This document shows positions 9,399-18,249 of a DNA stretch of 64,000 nucleotides, piece after piece. Origin of the DNA: Altererythrobacter sp. XM-24bin4 (GTDB lineage: Bacteria > Pseudomonadota > Alphaproteobacteria > Sphingomonadales > Sphingomonadaceae); the NCBI GenBank assembly GCA_003149575.1, contig QCWG01000001.1, positions 1,487,387-1,551,386 of the forward strand, in the 5' to 3' direction. Within the stretch, counting starts at the first letter, position 1. Every line of letters begins with the position of its first letter. Below the pieces are notes generated by a model. It did not search any database, was not told where the DNA came from, and saw only the letters and a list, made by a program, of their open reading frames with translations. A program made the translations under genes and the position numbers.

Positions 9399-10793
9399 AT
9401 GACCAAACCCCAAATCCTTTGGCTCCGGCGCGATTTGCGCATGGCGGACAATCCCGCGCTCTATCACGCGGCGCAAGCGGGCCCCGTGATCGCGGTCTAT
9501 GTGCTCGATGATGAGATCGCGGGCAGTCATGCCTACGGCGGTGCGTCGCGCTGGTGGCTGCATCATTCGCTAGAAAGCTTGGCAAACAGCTTCGCCCAGC
9601 GCCACGCGAAGATCATCCTGCGGTGCGGCGATGTGGTGGAGGAACTCATCAAGATCGCGGAGGAAACGGGCGCAGAAACGATCCACGCCAACAGGCACTA
9701 CGAACCGTGGTGGCGCAAGGCGCAGGGCGAGTTGAAAGAGCGGCTCGACCTCCAGCTCTATGATGCCAATTACCTGCTGCCACCCGGCGCTGTGACGACG
9801 GGCTCCGGCGCGCTGTACAAGATCTACACGCCGTTTGCGAAAGCGACGCTGGAGATGCTGCCGCCACGCGACGCGTTGCCAGAGCCCGAAACGCTGTCAT
9901 CGCCCGAAAACTGGCCCGCGAGCGATACCCTGGAGAGCTGGAACCTGCTGCCCACCAATCCCGATTGGGCAGGCGGCATGCGTGACTTCTGGGAAGTGGG
10001 TGAGAAAGCAGCGAACGAACGGCTCGAATGGTGGGAAGACCACGCAGATGACTATGACGATGCGCGCAATTTGCCGAGTGTGGACAAGACCAGCCAGCTC
10101 TCGCCCTACCTCCACTTCGGAGAAATCAGCCCGGTCCAGATCTGGCATGCGCTTAAGCACAAGCGATCTAAGGGTTGGAAGACCTATGAGAAAGAGCTGA
10201 TCTGGCGCGATTATGCGCAGAATGCGATCTGCCAGTTTCCGCGCTATGCGCTCGACAATTACCGCGCCGACTTTGACAAAATCGCCTGGCGCGATCCGGA
10301 GACAGATGAAGCGGCCGCGCGCGATCTGAAAGCGTGGCAGCAGGGGCGCACCGGCTATCCGATCGTCGATGCAGGCATGCGGCAATTGTGGCAGACGGGC
10401 TGGATGCACAACCGTGTGCGGATGATCGCGGCGAGCTTCCTGATCAAACATCTGCTGATCGACTGGCGCGTGGGTGAACAATGGTTCTGGGACACGCTGG
10501 TCGATGCGGACTACGCTAGCAATGGCGCGAACTGGCAATGGGTCGCGGGCACAGGCGTAGACAGCAATATGTTCGTGCGGATCATGGCACCGCTCAGCCA
10601 GTCGGAGAAGTTCGATGCGGCGGGCTATATCCGCGAGTACGTGCCCGAACTGGCAGACTTAAGCGAGCCTTACATACATGATCCCGAAGAGCATGGCGTG
10701 CGCCCTTCGTCCTACCCTGCGAAGATTATCGCGCATAAGGAAGGGCGCGAGCGCGCGCTGGCGGCCTACCGCGACATGAAAGCGCAAAGCTAG
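9399..10793 (+). CDS. phrB: Deoxyribodipyrimidine photolyase (CPD photolyase, class I)
   Basis: A 464-residue FAD-dependent photolyase that splits UV-induced cyclobutane pyrimidine dimers using light. The antenna-binding N-terminal domain begins ILWLRRDLRMADNPAL. The C-terminal FAD domain shows SQLSPYLHFGEISP, the RTGYPIVDAGMRQLW segment, MHNRVRM and the WQWVAGTGVDSNMFVRI motif with the conserved electron-transfer tryptophans. The ATG at 9399 is preferred over an in-frame ATG at 9375, because the latter lies inside a repeat hairpin and family members begin at or near this point. A purine-rich GAGGGGAAAGAAAGAG tract serves as the ribosome-binding site. Confidence 0.94.
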   Translation: MTKPQILWLRRDLRMADNPALYHAAQAGPVIAVYVLDDEIAGSHAYGGASRWWLHHSLESLANSFAQRHAKIILRCGDVVEELIKIAEETGAETIHANRHYEPWWRKAQGELKERLDLQLYDANYLLPPGAVTTGSGALYKIYTPFAKATLEMLPPRDALPEPETLSSPENWPASDTLESWNLLPTNPDWAGGMRDFWEVGEKAANERLEWWEDHADDYDDARNLPSVDKTSQLSPYLHFGEISPVQIWHALKHKRSKGWKTYEKELIWRDYAQNAICQFPRYALDNYRADFDKIAWRDPETDEAAARDLKAWQQGRTGYPIVDAGMRQLWQTGWMHNRVRMIAASFLIKHLLIDWRVGEQWFWDTLVDADYASNGANWQWVAGTGVDSNMFVRIMAPLSQSEKFDAAGYIREYVPELADLSEPYIHDPEEHGVRPSSYPAKIIAHKEGRERALAAYRDMKAQS

Positions 10794-10852
10794 GCTTGCT
10801 CCCGCGGATTGCTCTCCATAGGGAGCGCTGCAACGGAAGACAGGAGAGAATA

Positions 10853-12034
10853 ATGCGGATTTGGATTAGCAGCGCGGCAATGGCGCTGGCACTTTCAGGA
10901 TGTGTAGCGGGCTATAGTGGCCCGGTCGAAACCGTGGCGGTGCAGGAAAATCCGGTTACGTTTGTCACGCCGCCAGAACGCGATCTGGCTGACTTGCAGG
11001 TTCTTTTCTGGAGCGATGAACAACGCAGCGCGCGTTTTCGCGATATGGAGAATTGGTTCGAAGGTCACGAAGTAAAGGGCGCTCTGGAACCGCGCCCATT
11101 GCCCGATGGTGCGCCGCTAGATGATGCGCTGGCGGCTGAAATTCGCGACGTGATGGATGCGACCAATGCCGCAGGTGTCATGGTGCTGCAGAACGGGCAG
11201 AAACGCTTTGAAAGTTATCGCCTTGGCTTTGGCCCCGAACAGCGCTGGACCAGTTTCTCTGTTGCAAAGAGCTTCACCTCGACGCTGCTGGGTGCAGCAA
11301 TTCGGGATGGCTTCATTGGCAGTTTGCAGGACCCTGTGACCAAGTACATCCCTGAACTTGCGGGCTCGGCCTATGATGATGTGACAGTCGAGCAGCTTGC
11401 GACAATGACGTCAGGCGTCGCGTGGAACGAAGACTATACCGATCCTGACAGCGACGTGGCCAAGATGGCGAGCTTTGTGCTGGAATATGGCGAAGACGCG
11501 ATGGTCGCGCAGATGAAGGACCTACCGCGCGAAGCGCCACCAGGTGAGAAATGGGTCTACAAGACCGGCGAGACCAATCTTATCGGTCTGGTGGTAGAGA
11601 ATGCTGTAGGTCTTCCGCTAGCTGCCTACGCCAAGCAGAAGGTCGTCAACCCGGCAGGGTTTGAAGCCGATATGTTCTGGATGAGCGACCCGCGCGGCGG
11701 CAGCATCGGTGGCTGCTGCTTGTCGATCCGCTTGGCTGATTATGCCCGCATGGGGCAATTTGCTCTGGAAGGCGGTAAGGGCGTCGTTCCTGATGGCTGG
11801 TTTGGCGATGCAGGGGATAGTAAAGTGGACTTCGAACGCCCGGGGTTCGGCTATGGCTATCAATGGTGGGTCTACGATGGCGGGTACGGTGCCCAGGGCA
11901 TATTCGGTCAATCGATTACGATCATACCGGAGCAGGGCCTTGTGGTTGCGGTGGTCAGCAATTGGCCCACAGCTACCAGTAATGCACGAGGCGAATGGTA
12001 TCAGTTGGTGCAAAAAATCGCCGCAGCTGAATAA
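10853..12034 (+). CDS. Lipoprotein serine hydrolase, beta-lactamase/NylB-like family
   Basis: A 393-residue serine hydrolase of the class C beta-lactamase superfamily. The N-terminus MRIWISSAAMALALSGC is a lipoprotein signal with the modified Cys17. The SxxK motif is S136-V-A-K139, followed by a YKTGETN segment of the NylB/EstB type, so an esterase or amidase activity is more likely than beta-lactam resistance. Start at 10853 is chosen over an upstream in-frame ATG at 10796, because it has a GGAGAG ribosome-binding site and gives an exact lipobox. The gene stands alone between photolyase and the minus-strand PilZ gene. Confidence 0.85.
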   Translation: MRIWISSAAMALALSGCVAGYSGPVETVAVQENPVTFVTPPERDLADLQVLFWSDEQRSARFRDMENWFEGHEVKGALEPRPLPDGAPLDDALAAEIRDVMDATNAAGVMVLQNGQKRFESYRLGFGPEQRWTSFSVAKSFTSTLLGAAIRDGFIGSLQDPVTKYIPELAGSAYDDVTVEQLATMTSGVAWNEDYTDPDSDVAKMASFVLEYGEDAMVAQMKDLPREAPPGEKWVYKTGETNLIGLVVENAVGLPLAAYAKQKVVNPAGFEADMFWMSDPRGGSIGGCCLSIRLADYARMGQFALEGGKGVVPDGWFGDAGDSKVDFERPGFGYGYQWWVYDGGYGAQGIFGQSITIIPEQGLVVAVVSNWPTATSNARGEWYQLVQKIAAAE

Positions 12035-12072
12035 CTCAGCAACGGCGATCTTAGCTGCGGCCCGCACTATGA

Positions 12073-12419
12073 TTAAACGCTGCGGTAAGCGCTCATCTGC
12101 GCGTAACGCTGAATGATGTTGTCATGCACGATCGGGCTGAGCAGTTTGGTGAAGGCGCAGCCGACAATGCAGTTTTCCCACCATACAACCTGCGCCTGGA
12201 GCGATTCCAGGCCGGGCAGCGTCAGCCAGCAAACCTGGCCTTCATGCATCCGGTTGATCGCGGCGGCGGAGAAGCCGGAGATGGACAGGTCGTGCACCAC
12301 GCTTGGGAAGGCGCAGCCACCCGATGCGCGCAGCGATAGCATTGGCTGGTCAGCTTCTTGCGTGGAGCGCAGCGATCTTCCTGCGCGGAGATTTCGTAGC
12401 GGTCTTGCGTTGTATGCAT
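12073..12419 (-). pseudogene. PilZ-domain gene split by a -1 frame disruption
   Basis: PilZ domains bind cyclic di-GMP. Translation should start at 12419, where an AAGGA box lies 8 bases before ATG; this frame encodes MHTTQDRYEISAQED followed by RCAPRKKLT, which carries the RxxxR half of the c-di-GMP site. The frame then runs off the domain. The second half, with the DLSISG motif (D/N-x-S-x-x-G) and the rest of the PilZ barrel, is in another frame from 12342 to the stop at 12073. A -1 shift at AGCC (forward 12343-12347) joins them smoothly as KLTSPMLSLRASGG. One missing C in that tract would explain it. It could be a true mutation, an assembly error or recoding. Confidence 0.75.
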
Positions 12420-12590
12420 GCCCGAATTCCTTGAGTTCTAGCGTATCTTGCTCTCGAACCGGTGCTCGCTGATCTTGCGAACATGGCCTTAAGCTTCACA
12501 CACGTTGACCGAGCGCGGTTTCCCATTTGTATAGGAAAGTGGTTAGCGGCGATTTAACCGAATGGTATTGCGCGGTAACAGGCGTACGAT
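12420..12590. other. Intergenic region upstream of the PilZ gene and downstream of the SDR
   Basis: A 171-base gap holding the promoter and AAGGA ribosome-binding site (12428-12432, minus strand) of the PilZ gene. No terminator hairpin for the SDR/purF unit was recognised. Confidence 0.4.
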
Positions 12591-13310
12591 TTAGCCGTCA
12601 ACGCGCTCGCGATGACCGGTCTCAAAACCTTCCTGGACTAGCTCGGCAATACGGGTCGCCACGACGTCAGGCTGCTTTACCGTTTCGGGATCTTCACCGG
12701 GATAGGCCTTGGCACGCATGCTGGTGCGCGTGGCACCGGGATCGACAATCGCAACGCGGATATTAGCAATCTTTTCAACTTCTTGCCCGTAAGAGCTAAG
12801 AATATTATCAAAGGCAGCCTTGGATGCACCATATGCGCTCCAATAGGCTCGGGGGCCGGCGCCCACGCTGCTTGTGAGCCCGATAATGCGGGCCGCCTCT
12901 GAACGTTTGAGCATGGGGTCGAACGCGGACAACAAGGCTTGCGTCGCCAAGACATTGAGATTCAACGCCTGATTAAACTGCTTCGGATCGATCTGCGTGA
13001 CGGGCGTCAAAGTTGGCAGATAGGCGGCAGATAGCACCATGATATCGAGCACATCCCATCGGCTTGAAACTGCCTGGGCCAGACGCGCTATCGATTCGGG
13101 CTCGGTCAGATCGAGCGGGGCGATGGTGGAAGTACCGCCTTCCGCGTGAATTTCGTCTTCTACCGCTTCGAGCGCTTTGACGTCGCGAGCGACCAGCACC
13201 ACGTGAGCCCCCTGGGAAGCAAGTGTTCTTGCAGTTGCAGCGCCTATTCCTTTGCTTGCGCCGGTGACAAGCGCGAGCTTGCCCTCAAGTGGTTTGTTGC
13301 CGTCTGTCAT
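12591..13310 (-). CDS. Short-chain dehydrogenase/reductase
   Basis: A 239-residue classical SDR. The NAD(P)-binding motif is TGASKGIGAA (about residues 16-25), the catalytic Ser is in LTSSVGAG and the YxxxK motif is YGASK. Basic residues after the second strand (ARD) fit NADP use only weakly. It follows purF by three bases on the same strand and is probably co-transcribed, although no link to purine synthesis is known. Substrate unknown. Confidence 0.88.
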   Translation of the reverse strand: MTDGNKPLEGKLALVTGASKGIGAATARTLASQGAHVVLVARDVKALEAVEDEIHAEGGTSTIAPLDLTEPESIARLAQAVSSRWDVLDIMVLSAAYLPTLTPVTQIDPKQFNQALNLNVLATQALLSAFDPMLKRSEAARIIGLTSSVGAGPRAYWSAYGASKAAFDNILSSYGQEVEKIANIRVAIVDPGATRTSMRAKAYPGEDPETVKQPDVVATRIAELVQEGFETGHRERVDG

Positions 13311-13313
13311 GGC

Positions 13314-14786
13314 TCAAGCTGCCTTGTGATCTGCGAATGTTAATTGAGCGTCGTCGCTGTCCTTGGCATTTAGGTCTGTCAGCGAGGTTGGATAATCGCC
13401 CGTAAAGCATGCATCGCAAAACTGCGGACAACTGTTCTCGCGGTGGTCAGCGCCGACGGCACGATACAGGCCGTCGATAGACACGAATGCCAGGCTATCT
13501 GCCTTGATGTATTCGCGCATGGGCTCAACGTCCATCCGGGCGGCGAGCAGTTTCTCACGCTCCGGCGTATCGACACCGTAGAAACAGCTATGCGCCGTGG
13601 GTGGGCTGGCAACGCGGAAGTGTACTTCGCTGGCGCCTGCTTCGCGCATCATCTCGACGATCTTCATCGAAGTAGTGCCGCGGACTATTGAATCGTCGAT
13701 CAGCACGATCCGCTTGCCTTCAACAAGACCGCGATTGGCGTTGTGCTTGCGCTTAACGCCGGAATGACGCGCTGTGTCCGAAGGCTGGATGAATGTTCGC
13801 CCGACATAGTGTGAACGGATAATGCCCAGCTCAAACGGTACGCCCGACTCCTGAGCATAGCCAATGGCTGCGGGCACGCCGCTGTCCGGTACGGGCACGA
13901 CCAGATCAGCGTCGACCGGGCTTTCGATAGCTAATTGCTGTCCAATCGCCTTGCGTGCTTCATAGACCGATTGACCCGCGAAGAATGAATCCGGTCTGCT
14001 GAAATAGACATGCTCGAAGATGCATGGTCGCGAACTGTGATTGCCGAAGGGGCGCAATGTTTCGATCTTGCCTTCGAAATCGACACGGATCAGTTCGCCT
14101 GGCTCGACTTCCCGGGTAAATTCTGCGCCGACGACATCGAACGCGACGGTTTCGCTGGCAAAGACAACTGCATCGCCCATTTTTCCCATTACAAGCGGGC
14201 GAATGCCGAGCGGATCGCGGCATGCGATCATGCCTTCAGGTGTCATAACTACGAGCGCGTAGGCCCCCTCGACCAGACGCAGCGCGTCAACCAGCCGGTC
14301 GACCATAGTTGGATAACGGCTGGTTGCGACAAGGTGGATGATCACTTCGGTGTCGGATGTGGATTGGAAAATCGCGCCGTTCTGAACCAGTTCGGCGCGA
14401 AGCTTCTGCGAATTCGAGATGTTGCCATTGTGCGCGACTGCAAAACCGCCGCTGGCGAGGTCTGCATAGAGCGGCTGTACGTTGCGCAGGCCCGCACCGC
14501 CGGTGGTGGAATAGCGCACATGCCCAGCGGCCATATAGCCGGGCAGTTCCGCAATGGCTTCCGGCGAGGAGAAATTCTCTGCGACATGGCCAAGCCCGCG
14601 GCGAGAGAAGAACTCCTTACCGTCATAGCTGGTGATGCCGGCCGCCTCTTGCCCGCGGTGCTGCAAGGCATGCAGCCCCAAAGCGGTCGCCGCAGAAGCG
14701 TCAGATGCGTTGATAGCGCCAAACACGCCACATTCCTCGCGCAACTTGTCGCCAAATTCGTCGAGGAAAGGATTAGTCCAGTTCAT
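13314..14786 (-). CDS. purF: Amidophosphoribosyltransferase
   Basis: A 490-residue enzyme that makes 5-phosphoribosylamine from PRPP and glutamine, the committed step of purine synthesis. After an 18-residue propeptide comes the N-terminal nucleophile Cys19 in ECGVFG, followed by the class II glutaminase domain (RGQEAAG, RYSTTG, AHNGNI). The phosphoribosyltransferase domain ends with the PRPP loop IVLIDDSIVRGTT. Cysteines spread through the C-terminal half fit the Fe-S cluster-containing, propeptide-bearing subgroup. It is the first gene of a two-gene unit with the SDR. Confidence 0.97.
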   Translation of the reverse strand: MNWTNPFLDEFGDKLREECGVFGAINASDASAATALGLHALQHRGQEAAGITSYDGKEFFSRRGLGHVAENFSSPEAIAELPGYMAAGHVRYSTTGGAGLRNVQPLYADLASGGFAVAHNGNISNSQKLRAELVQNGAIFQSTSDTEVIIHLVATSRYPTMVDRLVDALRLVEGAYALVVMTPEGMIACRDPLGIRPLVMGKMGDAVVFASETVAFDVVGAEFTREVEPGELIRVDFEGKIETLRPFGNHSSRPCIFEHVYFSRPDSFFAGQSVYEARKAIGQQLAIESPVDADLVVPVPDSGVPAAIGYAQESGVPFELGIIRSHYVGRTFIQPSDTARHSGVKRKHNANRGLVEGKRIVLIDDSIVRGTTSMKIVEMMREAGASEVHFRVASPPTAHSCFYGVDTPEREKLLAARMDVEPMREYIKADSLAFVSIDGLYRAVGADHRENSCPQFCDACFTGDYPTSLTDLNAKDSDDAQLTFADHKAA

Positions 14787-15001
14787 GCTGAGCCTGCCCG
14801 CTAGCGCCGCGTGTTACCGTCGCCGCGTCAATGGCGATATTACAGCAGGATTACAAGGGCGATAGCGGCAGTGTCACAAGCTTTTGATCGGGAAAGACGC
14901 AAGTTGTTCCATTGCCTTGAACTGCAGCGCGCCCTAAATCCTGCGTTCAGCCAGGCTCTGCCAGTTGATGTCAGTCACTTTCTCGAGGGCCCAGATAGAC
15001 C
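14787..15001. other. Divergent intergenic region purF / lolC
   Basis: A 215-base gap that must contain promoters for purF (minus) and the lol operon (plus). No PurR-like operator, riboswitch or convincing -35/-10 pair was recognised, and no small gene is supported. Confidence 0.35.
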
Positions 15002-16243
15002 GTGATCCTCTCTCCATTCGAATGGATGATTGCCAAACGATACCTTTTGCCGGGCAAGGGGGAGGCGTTCATTGCGCTGGTTGCCGGTATCTCGGTTGGG
15101 GTTGTCATGCTCAGCGTTGCCATGCTGGTGGTGGTGATGAGCGTGATGAACGGTTTCCGCGCTGAATTGCTCGACAAAATTGTTGGCTTGAACGGCCACG
15201 CGGTGGTGCAGGCCTATGGCGGACGGCTTTCGAACTGGGAAGAAGTCCTGCGCGAGGTTGAATCAACCCCTGATGTGGCGGAAGCAAACCCGCTGATCGA
15301 GCAACCGCTGCTGACGACATTTAACGGACGCGTCGAGGGCATATTTGTGCGCGGGCAGACGCAGGATGATCTGGCCAGCATGGCTGACAAGGTACTGCTG
15401 GGCAATATCGGAGAGCTTCAGCCTGATGCCAGCAAGGTAGCGATTGGCTCTCGCCTTGCGCAGAACATCGGCGCGCGGGTGGGAGACACTATTACGATCA
15501 TCAACCCGCAGGGCCGCACGACTCCATTTGGCACGACCATGCGCCAGGTGGGGTATGAAGTGTCAGCGATTTTCGAGGTGGGTATCTTCGATTTTGACGA
15601 GAAGTTCGTGATGATGCCCATGTCCGATGCGCAAACGTTGCTGTTGATGGGCGACAGTGTGGGGCAGATCGAAATTAAAGTGACTGACCCTGACAAGGTT
15701 GGAGAGATACTGGCACCAGTACAGGAAAAGCTCGCTGGACGCGCGGTGATTGCCGACTGGAAAACGATGAATGCAACGCTTTTCGAAGCGCTCCAGGTAG
15801 AGCGCGTCGCAATGTTTTTTGCATTGAGTTTCATGGTTTTGGTTGCAGCATTTAATATTCTGTCGAGTCTTGTCATGCTGGTGCGTGCGAAGACGCGTGA
15901 TATTGCGATCATGCGGACAATGGGCGCAACTCGCAAAAGCCTGACCAAGATTTTTGTAACAACTGGATTTACCGTCGGAGCACTCGGCACAATCGCTGGA
16001 CTGGGGCTCGGATTCGTCGTGCTTTACTTCAGGGAGCCAATTGTTTCCTTCATTGCTTTTGTCACAGGGCAAGAGATTTGGGACCCTGAAGTGCGGTTCC
16101 TTTCGACATTGCCCTCGCGCACGGACCCCGTTGAGATCGCAGGTATAGTTGCACTCGCCTTGATCTTGAGTTTCCTGGCCACCCTCTACCCGGCGCTCAA
16201 AGCTGCAAGCACTGACCCTGTGGAGGTGCTGCGTTATGAGTGA
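15002..16243 (+). CDS. lolC: Lipoprotein-releasing ABC transporter permease (LolC/LolE type)
   Basis: A 413-residue inner-membrane permease that hands outer-membrane lipoproteins to the chaperone LolA. The N-terminus [18 protein letters not shown] leads into the first membrane helix (about 24-48). A large periplasmic MacB-like domain follows (about 50-265), then three membrane helices in the last 140 residues, with the FtsX/LolE segment [20 protein letters not shown]. Alphaproteobacteria usually have one such permease acting as a homodimer instead of separate LolC and LolE, and only one is present here. The start is GTG. It overlaps lolD by 8 bases. Confidence 0.93.
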   Translation: MILSPFEWMIAKRYLLPGKGEAFIALVAGISVGVVMLSVAMLVVVMSVMNGFRAELLDKIVGLNGHAVVQAYGGRLSNWEEVLREVESTPDVAEANPLIEQPLLTTFNGRVEGIFVRGQTQDDLASMADKVLLGNIGELQPDASKVAIGSRLAQNIGARVGDTITIINPQGRTTPFGTTMRQVGYEVSAIFEVGIFDFDEKFVMMPMSDAQTLLLMGDSVGQIEIKVTDPDKVGEILAPVQEKLAGRAVIADWKTMNATLFEALQVERVAMFFALSFMVLVAAFNILSSLVMLVRAKTRDIAIMRTMGATRKSLTKIFVTTGFTVGALGTIAGLGLGFVVLYFREPIVSFIAFVTGQEIWDPEVRFLSTLPSRTDPVEIAGIVALALILSFLATLYPALKAASTDPVEVLRYE

Positions 16244-16946
16244 TGTCCTGCATACAACCGCAGCCGACGAGGAGAAGAAGCCGGTTGTCAAACTCCGCGG
16301 ACTCAAGCGAAGCTTCAAGCAGGGCGATACTGTAATCGAAGTCCTGCGCGGTGCGGATCTTGATATCAGGCCGGGCGAGATCGTCGCTTTGCTTGGGCCG
16401 TCCGGAACGGGTAAATCGACCATGTTGCAAGCTGTTGGCCTGCTCGAAGGTGGTTTCGAAGGCTCGATCCAGATCGCGGGCAAGGAAGCAGCAACGATGC
16501 AAACCGAAGAGCGCACCAGCTTGCGGCGCGACCATCTGGGTTTTGTCTATCAATTCCACCATTTATTGCCCGATTTCAACGCGCGCGAGAATGTTGTGAT
16601 GCCGCAGATGATCGCCGGAGTGGATCGCGAATTTGCAGAAGCACGTTCAGAAGAGCTGCTGACCGCGTTGGGTCTAGGTCACCGGATGGATCACCGCCCG
16701 AGCCAGCTTTCTGGCGGCGAGCAACAGCGCGTCGCTGTGGCGCGTGCCCTGGCTAATCGCCCGGTGCTGGTTTTGGCTGACGAGCCTACAGGAAATCTGG
16801 ACGAGCACACGGCCGAGCGGGTGCTAGCCGAGTTCCTTTCGCTGGTGCGTGGCGAGGGCAGCGCGGCGCTGGTCGCGACGCACAATGAACGGCTTGCCAG
16901 CAAAATGAACCGTGTGGTGCGTTTGCACGACGGAATGCTAACTTAA
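16236..16946 (+). CDS. lolD: Lipoprotein-releasing ABC transporter ATP-binding protein
   Basis: A 236-residue ATPase that powers the LolC/E permease. Walker A is GPSGTGKST, the signature [15 protein letters not shown], Walker [14 protein letters not shown], and the H-loop VATHNERLA. Start overlaps the permease gene, giving a two-gene operon. Confidence 0.96.
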   Translation: MSDVLHTTAADEEKKPVVKLRGLKRSFKQGDTVIEVLRGADLDIRPGEIVALLGPSGTGKSTMLQAVGLLEGGFEGSIQIAGKEAATMQTEERTSLRRDHLGFVYQFHHLLPDFNARENVVMPQMIAGVDREFAEARSEELLTALGLGHRMDHRPSQLSGGEQQRVAVARALANRPVLVLADEPTGNLDEHTAERVLAEFLSLVRGEGSAALVATHNERLASKMNRVVRLHDGMLT

Positions 16947-17049
16947 CAGCTCGCCGACATTGGCAGAGGCGCGTTGGCGTCTGATGGATGCGGCTTTGAC
17001 GGCAGGCTCTATCTGGCGTCTTCTCCCCACAAACAACGGGGGGAATTTC

Positions 17050-17583
17050 ATGCTTACATCGCTTATCGCCGCATTGCTGCTGCAGTCAGCACCTGAACCC
17101 GGCGCGCAGCAACCATCGCCGCCGCCATCCCCACCAGCTTGCGACAGCGAAGGGCATGCGGGGTTTGATTTCTGGCTGGGTGAATGGGATGTCTATCAAA
17201 CCGGGGGGGATGCCAAGGTCGCCGACAGCCGGATAGAGCGCAAGCACAATGGTTGCGCTGTGATTGAAAGCTGGATGCCATTGCGCGGGGCCGGCGGAAC
17301 CAGCCTTAATCACTGGGACACTAACGCCGGCGTGTGACGACAGAAATGGGTTGGCTCTTCACCGGGCGCGGTAGAGTTCACCGGCGGCGTAACTGAAGGC
17401 AAAATGGTGCTGACCGGGATCTGGCCATCGCCGGGCGCCCCGCACACGCTTGTGCGGATGAGCTACACGGCAAATGAAGATGGATCGATGCGACAGTTCG
17501 GAGAATCCTCGACGGACCATGGTGTTTCGTGGCAAAGCGCATTCGACTTTACCTATCGCCCGAAAGAGGACGCACCAGAATGA
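17050..17583 (+). pseudogene. DUF1579-like secreted protein interrupted by in-frame TGA
   Basis: The reading frame starts at ATG 17050 after a GGGGGAA box, with a short signal peptide (MLTSLIAALLLQSAP) and a proline-rich linker. A domain follows with GFDFWLGEWDVY, typical of DUF1579-like proteins. A TGA stop occurs at 17335-17337 (codon 96), but the same frame continues for 81 more codons with clear coding character (RQKWVGSSPGAVEF ... SMRQFGESSTDHG ... FDFTYRPK) and ends with a TGA that overlaps the ATG of the glutathione peroxidase. Related proteins, as recalled, have a Trp at the TGA position (GxWxQxWV), so TGG to TGA is the likely change. The upper part alone would be a truncated 95-residue product. 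Confidence 0.8.
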
Positions 17584-18059
17584 CCACGATTGCCGATTTT
17601 ACCGTTACCACCAACCGCGGTGAAGAGCTCGATCTTGCAACAAAGAAGGGCAAGGTGCTGCTGGTCGTAAACACCGCCAGCAAGTGCGGCTTTACCCCGC
17701 AATATGACGGCTTGGAAAAGGTCTTCCAGAAGTACAAGGATCAGGGTTTCGAAGTGCTTGGCTTCCCCTGCAACCAGTTCGGCGCGCAGGAACCCGGCAA
17801 TGCCGACGAGATCCAGGAATTCTGCAAGGTGAACTTTGGCGTCACTTTTCCGCTGATGCAGAAGGTTGACGTCAATGGGCCGGATGCCTCGCCGCTGTAT
17901 GACTGGATGAAGGGTGAAGCGAAGGGTCTGATGGGCTCAACCGGCATCAAATGGAACTTCACCAAATTCCTGATCGACCGCGAAGGCAATGTGGTGAAGC
18001 GCTATGCCCCGACCGACAAGCCGGAGCGGATCGCGAAGGATATCGAAAAACTGCTGTGA
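17580..18059 (+). CDS. Glutathione peroxidase-type thiol peroxidase
   Basis: A 159-residue cysteine-type GPx, which reduces hydroperoxides, usually with thioredoxin in bacteria. The peroxidatic residue is Cys36 in NTASKCGFTPQY; Gln is in the GFPCNQFGAQEPG motif and Trp/Asn in KWNFTKFLI, giving the complete Cys-Gln-Trp-Asn tetrad. No signal peptide, so cytoplasmic. Its ATG overlaps the final TGA of the interrupted gene upstream (ATGA), which places translation of gpx downstream of a broken reading frame. Confidence 0.93.
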   Translation: MTTIADFTVTTNRGEELDLATKKGKVLLVVNTASKCGFTPQYDGLEKVFQKYKDQGFEVLGFPCNQFGAQEPGNADEIQEFCKVNFGVTFPLMQKVDVNGPDASPLYDWMKGEAKGLMGSTGIKWNFTKFLIDREGNVVKRYAPTDKPERIAKDIEKLL

Positions 18060-18101
18060 TGTCGGTTTAGCGTGGCGGCTCTGGGTTAGCTTCCGGACAA
18101 A

Positions 18102-18156
18102 AGCGGACAGACCGCTAACGACCCAATTGCGGACATTGGTCGGTGAAATTGGGTCG
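18102..18156. repeat. Two tandem hairpins between gpx and dnaE
   Basis: A small hairpin (AGCGG 18102-18106 with CCGCT 18112-18116) is followed by a perfect 10-bp stem: CGACCCAATT at 18119-18128 and AATTGGGTCG at 18147-18156, loop 18 bases. The text GCGGACA/GCGGACATT recurs around them. No T-run follows, so a Rho-independent terminator for gpx is doubtful; a dispersed palindromic repeat is the more likely reading. Confidence 0.5.
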
Positions 18157-18249
18157 CAATAGACAAGCCATTTGGTAAGTCTGTCCACTTGTGGAGAATT
18201 AACGCGGTTCGGTGCTTCCGAATCGCGCAGCAGTTCCTAAAGTAGCGAA

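Noticed and set aside
10853..12034. Antibiotic-resistance beta-lactamase
   Set aside because: SxxK is present but the later motifs are of the NylB/esterase type, so a resistance role is not supported.
14010..14804. 264-codon plus-strand frame opposite purF
   Set aside because: Shadow of purF codon usage with no recognisable domain.
15563..16516. 317-codon minus-strand frame across lolC/lolD
   Set aside because: Spans two well supported genes on the other strand; Cys/His/Ser-rich nonsense composition.
17335..17337. TGA as a selenocysteine codon
   Set aside because: The position aligns with a Trp from memory of the family, no SECIS-like hairpin was evident just downstream, and tandem TAA and TAG cases elsewhere cannot be explained that way.
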